Shown here piece after piece: positions 54,546 to 62,238 of a DNA stretch of 64,000 bases. The notes beneath the pieces are model-generated. The model made no database searches. It saw nothing but the letters and a program-made list of their open reading frames with translations, and was not told the DNA's origin. The DNA is taken from positions 2,914,001-2,978,000 of the forward strand of contig OY729512.2 of assembly GCA_963422445.2 (NCBI GenBank), read 5' to 3'. Made by a program: the position numbers and the translations under genes. This DNA comes from G963422445 sp963422445. Lineage in GTDB: Bacteria > Pseudomonadota > Alphaproteobacteria > Thalassobaculales > Thalassobaculaceae. Position 1 is the first letter of the stretch, and each line of letters opens with the position of its first letter.

Positions 54546-55508
54546 TCATCGACGCATCATTCCGAAGCTGAAACCCTTGACCAGATGTTTCTGGATCAAC
54601 ACACCGAGAATGACCACCGGAATCGTGATGATCGTGCCGACCGCGGATTGCGGGCCATAAAGCCGGCCTTCCGACGCACTCTGAAACTTGTTCAGCAATA
54701 CCGGCAGTGTCGAAACATCGGGATGGGTGAGGGTGAGCGCCAGCAGAAACTCGGCCCAGTTGAGGATGAAAACGAACAGAAACGTCACCACCATTCCCGA
54801 TCCCACCAGTGGCAAGACGACTCTACGTAGCGTGTATATGCGTCCCGCGCCCATCATTCGCGCCGCGTGTTCTAGGGTATAGGGTACTTCATCGATGAAA
54901 CTCAGCATCATCCAGATCACGAACGGCAAGGTCACTGTGATGTAGAGCAGGCTGAGGCCGATCCGGGTGTCGAAAAGGCTTATCCGGGTGCCGAACAGCG
55001 CATCCGTCGATGTCGGTATGATGACGGCGTAATACATCAGTAGCGGAATAGCGATCACGATTGGCGGAATCATGCGAATCAGCAACACCATGTGACGGAA
55101 TTTCTTTCCACCAACGTTGAAACGCGAAATCGCGTAAGCGAGAAATGTTCCCATCAACAGCGCTATCAACGACGATATCGTCGAAATGGCAAGGGAATCC
55201 CCCAAGGATCCCCAGATGCTGAATGGTTGATCGGTCGCTTCACGGGCAACGCCGGCCGCTGAAACGTCGAATGTGAAAATCTGCTCGTAATTCCTCAGTG
55301 TCGGATCATGTGGAATCCAGTGCGGGGGCCAGGACACCCATTCGCCCGAATCCTTGAATGATGTTTGCAGCATCCAGTACAGGGGAAACAGGATTACCAG
55401 CGACCAGGCGACCAGGATCGCGTGCCGCAGATACACCATGTAGTCGCGACGCCGACCGGACCGTTCGGCCGGGGCTGCATCTGACGGTCTGTAGAGATTG
55501 TTGGTCAT
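54546..55508 (-). CDS. ABC transporter permease (MalG/UgpE type)
   Basis: 320-aa inner-membrane permease with six hydrophobic segments, the first near residues 30-48 (ILVAWSLVILFPLYWML). The cytoplasmic EAA loop is TLEHAARMMGAGRIYTLRRV, then VLPLVGSG. WMLQTSFKDSGEWVSWPPHW is the standard MalG-type periplasmic start. Its ATG overlaps the stop of the upstream permease (ATGA at 55505-55508), showing coupled translation. Forms the channel with that permease. Confidence 0.94.
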   Translation of the reverse strand: MTNNLYRPSDAAPAERSGRRRDYMVYLRHAILVAWSLVILFPLYWMLQTSFKDSGEWVSWPPHWIPHDPTLRNYEQIFTFDVSAAGVAREATDQPFSIWGSLGDSLAISTISSLIALLMGTFLAYAISRFNVGGKKFRHMVLLIRMIPPIVIAIPLLMYYAVIIPTSTDALFGTRISLFDTRIGLSLLYITVTLPFVIWMMLSFIDEVPYTLEHAARMMGAGRIYTLRRVVLPLVGSGMVVTFLFVFILNWAEFLLALTLTHPDVSTLPVLLNKFQSASEGRLYGPQSAVGTIITIPVVILGVLIQKHLVKGFSFGMMRR

Positions 55509-56485
55509 TGGTTGCGCTCCGCTTCGAGGGCAGTCCGTTCTCGCATCAACAGCCAGATCGCAAAGAAGATCAGCATCGAGAACAGAATGAGCAACACCAT
55601 CGATGCCGCGGCGCCAAAACCATATTTGTTGAATTGCCAGACCTGTTCCCACAGATAGTAGGCGATCGTCTGTGTCGAGGTGCCGGGGCCGCCGAACGTC
55701 AGCAGGACGACCGGATCAAACAGTTTCAGGGCCTCCATCGACCGGATGACTACGGCAATGACGATGGCCGGCTTCAGCAAGGGCAATTCGATCCGGAAGA
55801 AGATCTGGCGCCGGTTTGCGCCCATCACCCGGGCGGCGTTGATGAGCTGCGGCGGCAGCGCGGAAAATCCCGACAGGAAAATCAGGAAAGTCAGCGATGT
55901 CCATTGCCAGATATCGGCAAAGATGATGGCCAGCTGCGCTGCTGCCGGATTGGAAAGCCAACGAATGCGCGGATCGATACCCAGGATGTTCATCAGAGGT
56001 GACAGAACCTGGTTGAGCGGACCGCTGTCCAGATAGATCATCGAGAAGTTGTAACCGACGACAATCGGTACAACCATCATCGGCAACAGGAACAAGGTGA
56101 TGTAGAAGCGTCGGCCGCGAACGACACGATGAACCAACATGGCTATCAGGAAGCCGATCAGCAATTCGAAAGTGACCGCAAAGCCTGTAAAATACAGTGT
56201 GCGCCCGAGTGAAACCCAGAATCCGGCATCGGAGAGCACCGCCTCATAGTTGCGAAAGCCGGACAGATAGGCCTGTTCAAACGGTCGGTTTGCTCGCCAG
56301 CGCAGGAAGCTGATGTAAAGCGTGAGCAGGAACGGGATCACAATGATAAGGATGAACGTTCCTTCGACCAGGATAAACGGTATCCAGCGAAAGACCCGTT
56401 CCTGAGCCAGCCAGGCGCTGAAGCGGGATAGTATGCTGACTGGTCCGGCGCCGGTGGCGGCACGATTGGCGGTGCTATCGGTCAT
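55505..56485 (-). CDS. ABC transporter permease (MalF/UgpA type)
   Basis: 326-aa inner-membrane permease. Hydrophobic segments start near residue 38 (WIPFILVEGTFILIIVIPFL); the EAA loop reads LPPQLINAARVMGANRRQIF, then FRIELPLLKPA. TFGGPGTSTQTIAYYLWEQV near the end is typical of UgpA/MalF-like subunits. Start at ATG 56485 rather than upstream in-frame readings, because it leaves an intergenic space of 90 bases after the binding-protein gene and the usual short N terminus. Confidence 0.94.
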   Translation of the reverse strand: MTDSTANRAATGAGPVSILSRFSAWLAQERVFRWIPFILVEGTFILIIVIPFLLTLYISFLRWRANRPFEQAYLSGFRNYEAVLSDAGFWVSLGRTLYFTGFAVTFELLIGFLIAMLVHRVVRGRRFYITLFLLPMMVVPIVVGYNFSMIYLDSGPLNQVLSPLMNILGIDPRIRWLSNPAAAQLAIIFADIWQWTSLTFLIFLSGFSALPPQLINAARVMGANRRQIFFRIELPLLKPAIVIAVVIRSMEALKLFDPVVLLTFGGPGTSTQTIAYYLWEQVWQFNKYGFGAAASMVLLILFSMLIFFAIWLLMRERTALEAERNQ

Positions 56486-56575
56486 GTCGTCATCCAGTCT
56501 GACCGGGATAGAGGCCGCCGCCTGCCGGGCCGGTGCCGAGTGGCATCGGCCCGGCAGGCGGGTGCGTCGCACAAT

Positions 56576-58045
56576 CTAGAACTTGTCGATATAGGCGCCG
56601 GCTTCAACACCCTTGCGCCAGGCTTCGATCTGAACATCGCGGCCTATGTCTTCGGTCACATCATTCCATTCCGATGCGACCCGCTCGGCTGCTTCGGCGG
56701 GCGTAATGTTGTTGTTCATGACATCGGCCAGATGATTGTCGAGGATTTTCATGTATTCGTAGTGACCCTCGATAAAGAGCAGCGACGTTGTGAACTGTGC
56801 ATTCTCCATCGTTCGTTCGAGAAACTCGTTGGAGAACTTCTTGATAATGCCGGGATCGCCAAGATTATGCGTGCGATACGGATCCCAGAACCCCTTGGGA
56901 TGCGCAATCGCCCGGTTCCCCACACTCGGGCTTGTCAACCACTGAATGAACAGATAGGCAAGTTCCGGGTGATCACTGTAAGCATTCACCATGTAGCTGG
57001 TCCCTGCCGCTTCCGGTGCGCGGCGAACCAGCTCGCCACCGGCGTCGGTTGCCGGAATCACGCAGGGTAATTGCTTGCCCTTGACCACGCTCTTCGGGTT
57101 GGCGTTGCCGTAACCGAAGACCGATGGAAAGGACATGACCGAAAATGCCTGCCCGCTACCCCAGAACGGATAGATCTGTGGTGTGCCCCAGCCCTGGATA
57201 TCCTCGGGCATGTACTGAACTATGGATGTGAAAGCAGTGATCGCGTTCACGCCCTGGTCGGAATTGACACGAGGGTTCATGTCCTCGTCGAACAGCAGGC
57301 CGCCAAAATACGCCGGGAAATGCCGGTGCGAGAAGTTGACCGAGCGATAGGCCATGGCGCCGTAGAGCGGTTTTTCAAAGGTGATGCCCCAACGGGTTTC
57401 ACCGGCTTTCGTGTGGAAGAATTTTGCCTGCTCCTCCCAGTCGGCCATTGTGGCTGGGCAACCGAGATCCTTGCCGCTCACGCTTTTGAATTCGGCCTGT
57501 GCCTGCGGATTTTCGACAATGTCTTTGCGCAGGATCAACATGATGTGGTCACCGTCCAGCACCATGCTGTAGAGTTTGCCATTGTAGTATTGTTGAGCGA
57601 CGAAGGCTTCAGGGATGCCCGAGAAGTCCGGCATGTATTTCCCGGCGTATTCGTCGAGCGGCTTGAGAACGCCGGCGCCGCTGGCGTCGGGTTCGGTGTA
57701 GGGGAAATCATTGAAGAGATCGAAGGCACCGGTCTTCGCGACGGCTTCGCCCATGATCTTGCTCGGGATGTCAGTATAGCCCAGCGGTTCGCTGACGATC
57801 TTGACGCCAGTGAGACCCTCCCATTCTGCTGCAAAGTCAGGCAGGGAATTCCGGTACAGGGAATTGAGAAGCATATCGAGTTTCGGATTCTCGAGATTGT
57901 GCGCCTTGACATAGGCTCTGGCACCGTCGATCGCTCGCTGAGCAACCGGACCCGTGTCCGCCACGGCTGTCGCGACCCCTGCAAGACCCAGAATGAGGAC
58001 ACCTGTTACCGCATTCCTCGTCATGTGAACGAGATTTCTCATCAT
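56576..58045 (-). CDS. ABC transporter extracellular solute-binding protein (CUT1 type)
   Basis: 489-aa secreted protein of solute-binding family 1. A signal peptide (MRNLVHMTRNAVTGVLILGL, cleavage after AVA) precedes the mature chain. SLPDFAAEWEGLTGVKIVSE and GAFDLFNDFPYTEP correspond to the first lobe of sugar/polyol-binding proteins; FWGSGQAFSVMSFPSVFGY and AAGTSYMVNAYSDHPELAYL to the hinge and ligand regions. First gene of the four-gene operon. Likely substrate class: sugar, polyol or glycerol-phosphate-like; the protein is longer than typical UgpB or MalE, so no substrate is named. Confidence 0.92.
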   Translation of the reverse strand: MMRNLVHMTRNAVTGVLILGLAGVATAVADTGPVAQRAIDGARAYVKAHNLENPKLDMLLNSLYRNSLPDFAAEWEGLTGVKIVSEPLGYTDIPSKIMGEAVAKTGAFDLFNDFPYTEPDASGAGVLKPLDEYAGKYMPDFSGIPEAFVAQQYYNGKLYSMVLDGDHIMLILRKDIVENPQAQAEFKSVSGKDLGCPATMADWEEQAKFFHTKAGETRWGITFEKPLYGAMAYRSVNFSHRHFPAYFGGLLFDEDMNPRVNSDQGVNAITAFTSIVQYMPEDIQGWGTPQIYPFWGSGQAFSVMSFPSVFGYGNANPKSVVKGKQLPCVIPATDAGGELVRRAPEAAGTSYMVNAYSDHPELAYLFIQWLTSPSVGNRAIAHPKGFWDPYRTHNLGDPGIIKKFSNEFLERTMENAQFTTSLLFIEGHYEYMKILDNHLADVMNNNITPAEAAERVASEWNDVTEDIGRDVQIEAWRKGVEAGAYIDKF

Positions 58046-58349
58046 GTTTTCGCCCCCTTAATCTTGTGTGTATCAAGCATCGGCGGGACCATATCTGTGT
58101 TTTTGTCGTCTTTCCCGCTCGTGAAGATGTGAGCCGACCTCATGGCAAATTCAAGTTAAACACAGATTTCTGTCCTGCACATCATTATTATACCGATCCT
58201 GACGGAGTCGGTGTTCGGCCGAGGGATGATGAGAACGGCGACGGCAGCGTACAATGGATGCGTAACCTCAGAGCCTGACCTAAAACTGGTTGGATGGTCT
58301 CGACATGGTGTATCTTCATGGGTGAACAACCACACCATAGGGGCACATC
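58046..58349. other. Upstream region of the ABC operon and left end of an IS5-type element
   Basis: About 300 bases. The right half contains CAGAGCCTGACCTAAAACTGG (from 58268), similar to the terminus CAGAGCTTGACCTAAGGAGG before the next IS5 remnant (61641), so it is the probable left end of the element whose gene starts at 58350. The left half should carry the promoter of the transporter operon on the reverse strand; none was clearly seen. Confidence 0.5.
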
Positions 58350-59283
58350 ATGCCCTGGAACGAGATGACCCGGAAGCAGCATAGCCGCAAGACGGAGCGT
58401 TACGAAAGCGATCTGAGCGATGCCGGGTGGGCCTTGCCGGACCCGCTTCTTCCACCGTCGTGCCGGCTTGGTCGTTCCCGTCAGGTGGACTTACGCGACG
58501 TGGTGAACGCGATCGCTTATACCAAACGCAAGTCATATGAACCGATACAGTGAGGCATCGGGATCAGCACGATGGGGCTACGGCCCAGCTGCGCCGGGTC
58601 GTATTGGTGATGACGTCGGGCTGGTCGGTCAGCCATTGCCACCCCGTCCAGCAGGCGTCCCTCAGGGCGGAGACATTCTTGAACACGCGGTTGGCGAAGC
58701 GGTTCGATTTCAGGAACAGAATGATCTGCTCCATCGGATTGAGTTCCGGACTGTAGGGCGGCAGATGCACGAGCGTCAGGTTGGGGGGAACGAGAAGGTC
58801 GCCCGAGCGATGCCAGCCCGCCCCGTCCAGCACAATCACGCCGTGCGCACCCGGCGCCACGGCCGCGCCGATCGCCGCCAGATGCTCGTTCATCGACGCC
58901 GTGTTCGCCCTGTCCGCCACGTGGGCGATGCCGACGCCGCGCTCTGCGCAGGTGGCGCCGAACAGATAGACGTAGCCATAGCGATGGTCGCGCAGGATGC
59001 GCGGACGCTGCTTCCCATTCGCCCAGACCCGTGTCGTCATCCCCTTCTGGCCGATGCGCGCTTCGTCCTGGAACCAGATTTCTATCGGACCCGCCAGCGC
59101 CTCAGAGCTGAGCGCCGACGTCAACTGTGCCTCGAACTCCGCCACGAACGACCTCTGCCGCTCCGCGTCGGCTTTGGGGTGGACCGGCCGCCCCGAGACA
59201 AAGCGAAACCCGGCCCTTCGGAGCATCATACGGGCACCGCTCTCCGTATAGATGACCCCGAAGGCCTCCTCGATTTTCCGTAA

Positions 59284-60504
59284 TACCAAACGCAAGTCAT
59301 ATGAACCGATACAGTGAGGCATCGGGATCAGCACGATGGGGCTACGGCCCAGCTGCGCCGGGTCGTATTGGTGATGACGTCGGGCTGGTCGGTCAGCCAT
59401 TGCCACCCCGTCCAGCAGGCGTCCCTCAGGGCGGAGACATCCTTGAACACGCGGTTGGCGAAGCGGTTCGATTTCAGGAACAGAATGATCTGCTCCATCG
59501 GATTGAGTTCCGGACTGTAGGGCGGCAGATGCACGAGCGTCAGGTTGGGGGGAACGAGAAGGTCGCCCGAGCGATGCCAGCCCGCCCCGTCCAGCACAAT
59601 CACGCCGTGCGCACCCGGCGCCACGGCCGCGCCGATCGCCGCCAGATGCTCGTTCATCGACGCCGTGTTCGCCCTGTCCGCCACGTGGGCGATGCCGACG
59701 CCGCGCTCTGCGCAGGTGGCGCCGAACAGATAGACGTAGCCATAGCGATGGTCGCGCAGGATGCGCGGACGCTGCTTCCCATTCGCCCAGACCCGTGTCG
59801 TCATCCCCTTCTGGCCGATGCGCGCTTCGTCCTGGAACCAGATTTCTATCGGACCCGCCAGCGCCTCAGAGCTGAGCGCCGACGTCAACTGTGCCTCGAA
59901 CTCCGCCACGAACGACCTCTGCCGCTCCGCGTCGGCTTTGGGGTGGACCGGCCGCCCCGAGACAAAGCGAAACCCGGCCCTTCGGAGCATCATACGGGCA
60001 CCGCTCTCCGTATAGATGACCCCGAAGGCCTCCTCGATTTTCCGTAAGATGTCCTGAACGCGCCAGCGCGTCACACCGTCCCGCTCAAGCTCGGGACCCG
60101 CCTCGATCCAGGCGCCGATCTCGGCGATCTGCGCGTCCGTCAACCGGCCCTCGCTCCCGCCGCGCGGGAGATCCGCGAGGCCATCGAAGCCCTCCGTGTT
60201 GTAGCGCAACACCCAGTCGCGCAGGATTTGAAGCTCCATGCCCTGCGCCCGAGCCGCCTCCGTGCGAGACGCACCCTCCATGATCATGGCGAGCGCACGC
60301 GCGCGCGACGCTTGCTTCGCGTCCCCGCAGTGCCTCGAAAGCGCGTGGAGCTCGTCCGCTGTGTGTGCCGTCCAGGTTATCGGCGTTGCCGCACTCATCG
60401 TCATCCTCCGGCGCTGGTGAGTCGATCACCACAGTCTATGAAGGTCGTCCGGACCGTCACCCCAACATATTGGGATGGTGAGTCAATTTGGAGCGCGCTT
60501 GGTA
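59284..60504 (-). mobile_element. IS630-type element (type 3), inner intact copy
   Basis: 1221 bp, ends TACCAAACGC and GCGCTTGGTA, flanked by the 3-bp repeat TAA (59281-59283 and 60505-60507). The uninterrupted target reads CCGTAAGATG inside the sister copy, so a TAA duplication is directly visible. Confidence 0.94.
59328..60404 (-). CDS. IS630-family transposase, intact (type 3)
   Basis: 358-aa transposase. An N-terminal helix-turn-helix part (ASRTEAARAQGMELQILRDW) and a winged segment (RLTDAQIAEIGAWIEAG) precede a DDE core: IWFQDEARIGQKGMTTRVWA (first Asp), GVIVLDGAGWHRSGDLLVPP (second Asp), LPPYSPELNPMEQIILFLKS (Glu). All three catalytic residues are in normal context and the frame is open throughout. 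ATG start about 100 bases inside the right end. With the near-identical sister copy, this suggests very recent transposition. Confidence 0.95.
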   Translation of the reverse strand: MTMSAATPITWTAHTADELHALSRHCGDAKQASRARALAMIMEGASRTEAARAQGMELQILRDWVLRYNTEGFDGLADLPRGGSEGRLTDAQIAEIGAWIEAGPELERDGVTRWRVQDILRKIEEAFGVIYTESGARMMLRRAGFRFVSGRPVHPKADAERQRSFVAEFEAQLTSALSSEALAGPIEIWFQDEARIGQKGMTTRVWANGKQRPRILRDHRYGYVYLFGATCAERGVGIAHVADRANTASMNEHLAAIGAAVAPGAHGVIVLDGAGWHRSGDLLVPPNLTLVHLPPYSPELNPMEQIILFLKSNRFANRVFKDVSALRDACWTGWQWLTDQPDVITNTTRRSWAVAPSC

Positions 60505-61665
60505 TAAGATGTCCTGAACGCGCCAGCGCGTCACACCGTCCCGCTCAAGCTCGGGACCCGCCTCGATCCAGGCGCCGATCTCGGCGATCTGCGCGTCCGT
60601 CAACCGGCCCTCGCTCCCGCCGCGCGGGAGATCCGCGAGGCCGTCGAAGCCCTCCGTGTTGTAGCGCAACACCCAGTCGCGCAGGATTTGAAGCTCCATG
60701 CCCTGCGCCCGAGCAGCCTCCGTGCGAGACGCACCCTCCATGATCATGGCGAGCGCACGCGCGCGCGACGCTTGCTTCGCGTCCCCGCAGTGCCTCGAAA
60801 GCGCGTGGAGCTCGTCCGCTGTGTGTGCCGTCCAGGTTATCGGCGTTGCCGCACTCATCGTCATCCTCCGGCGCTGGTGAGTCGATCACCACAGTCTATG
60901 AAGGTCGTCCGGACCGTCACCCCAACATATTGGGATGGTGAGTCAATTTGGAGCGCGCTTGGTATTACATGCTCTGGACAGGATGCAGTTGGTGGGCATT
61001 ATCGAAGGATTTCCCAGCGTTTGCGACGGTTCAGACCTATTTCTACGCGTGGTCCCGGTCGGGGATCCTGGAGCAGGTTTGCGTCCGTTTCACGACACTG
61101 AGCGGCTCCGGTCGGGGCGTAGTGCGGACCCGAGCGCGGCCATCATCGACAGTCGGAGCGTGCCGACGGTCGAAGCGGGCAGCGATGAATGCGGCGACGA
61201 TGCCGGCAAGATGATCAAAGGCCGCAAGCGTCACCTTGCCGCCCAGGTCCATCCGGCGCATATCCAGGACCGGGATGGCACGCGTCCCTTGTTGCTGGCG
61301 TTGCAGGCCGGTCAGAACACGGTGCAGATCGTGTGTGCCGACGGCGCCTATGGCGGCGACAAGCTGGCAAGCACGCTCAAGGAAGCGAATTGCCCGATCA
61401 CTGTGGAGGTCATCGGCAAACCCGGGGACGCCAAGGGGTTCGTCGTCATGTCCCGGCGCTGGATGGTCGAACGGACCTTCGGATACCTGCGCCGCTGCCG
61501 GCGCCTCTCCAGAGACTTCGAGCGATCCATCGCCAGCGCCCTCGCCTGGCTCCTGCTGGCTCTGAGCCATGTTCTCATGCGCCGCCTCGGACGCATGAAA
61601 GTCATTGTCACTAATTGATATCATTATGACTCAAATACTCAGAGCTTGACCTAAGGAGGAGCCTC

Positions 61666-62238
61666 ATGGGAATGGCTCATCAGCGTCACGACATTTCGGA
61701 CAGGGTCTGGCTGTTGTTGGAGCCTCATCTGCCTGGCCGAGCGGGACGTTGGGGTGGGGTGGCACAGGATAATCGACGGTTCATTAATGCGATCTTGCTG
61801 GATTCTGCGCACCGGCGCTCCCTGGCGTGATGTGCTGCCAGACTATGGAGACTGGAAAAATACCCATCGTCGGTTCTGTCGCTGGCGGGACAAGGGGCTC
61901 TGGGGGACGTTGCTGGAGCCTCTGATGGATGAGCCGGACGATGAGTGGCTGATGATTGACGCCAGTCATATCAAGGTCCATCCCCATGCGAGCGGTGCGG
62001 TCGGCGGCAATCAGGCGATGGATCGCACAAAAGGGGGCTGAACACGACGCTGCACCTGGCTGTGGACGCGCATGGGATGCTGGTGCGGGTGTTGGTGACC
62101 GAGGGGACGGCAGCAGATTGCAGTCAAGCGGTCGAGCTGATTGAAGGGATAGAGGCCGAGTCCTTGTTGGCGGACAAGGCCTATGACACGAATGCCATCC
62201 TGTCTTATTGTGAGGAGCATGAAGTTCAGACTTCCTGA
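61666..62238 (+). pseudogene. IS5-family transposase remnant (IS1031-like), truncated
   Basis: Starts MGMAHQRHDISDRVWLLLEP and runs to FINAILLD; a frameshift near 61797 leads to WILRTGAPWRDVLPDYGDWK, NTHRRFCRWRDKGLWGTLLE and MIDASHIKVHPHASGAVGGN (first catalytic Asp), a further shift near 62040, then HGMLVRVLVTEGTAADCSQA and SLLADKAYDTNAIL (second Asp). It is cut at about 62238 by the next element before the catalytic Glu region. The left end CAGAGCTTGACCTAAGG lies at 61641. Confidence 0.82.

Larger units (their letters stand above)
58564..60864 (-). pseudogene. IS630-family transposase split by its own second copy
   Basis: The N-terminal part (60508-60864) encodes MSAATPITWTAHTADELHAL, the helix-turn-helix region and VTRWRVQDIL; the C-terminal part (58564-59283) encodes RKIEEAFGVIYTESGARMML onward with IWFQDEARIGQKG (first Asp), VIVLDGAGWHRSGDL (second Asp) and LPPYSPELNPMEQIILFL (Glu). 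The inner element sits between VQDIL and RKIEEAF. Sequence otherwise matches the intact copy almost exactly. Confidence 0.9.
58520..60964 (-). mobile_element. IS630-type element (type 3), outer copy, interrupted by itself
   Basis: Ends TACCAAACGC (58520) and GCGCTTGGTA (to 60964), flanked by TTA at 58517-58519 and 60965-60967. At an internal TAA it contains a second full copy (59284-60504). Without the inner copy and one TAA it is 1221 bp, the same length as the inner copy. The two differ at only a few bases. Confidence 0.93.
58350..61618 (+). pseudogene. IS5-family transposase, split by nested IS630-type elements
   Basis: The first part (58350-58519) reads MPWNEMTRKQHSRKTERYES, ASDLSDAGWALPDPLLPP-like sequence and LRDVVNAIAY. 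It resumes after the insertion (from 60968) with MLWTGCSWWALSKDFPAFAT and VQTYFYAW; a deletion and frameshift near 61070 then lead to IIDSRSVPTVEAGSDECGDD, KGRKRHLAAQ, VCADGAYGGDKL and VVMSRRWMVERTFGYLRRCR, with the second Asp and the Glu of the DDE triad. Joining at one TTA restores AIAYMLWTGC across the insertion. Already damaged by the internal frameshift. Confidence 0.85.

Noticed and set aside
57071..58132. A 353-codon open frame on the + strand
   Set aside because: Antisense to the ABC solute-binding protein, whose signal peptide and family blocks are clear.
58266..61660. Repeated blocks at 58.5-60.9 kb as a possible CRISPR or tandem-repeat array
   Set aside because: The repeats are hundreds of bases long and are explained exactly by one IS630 element inserted into its own copy.
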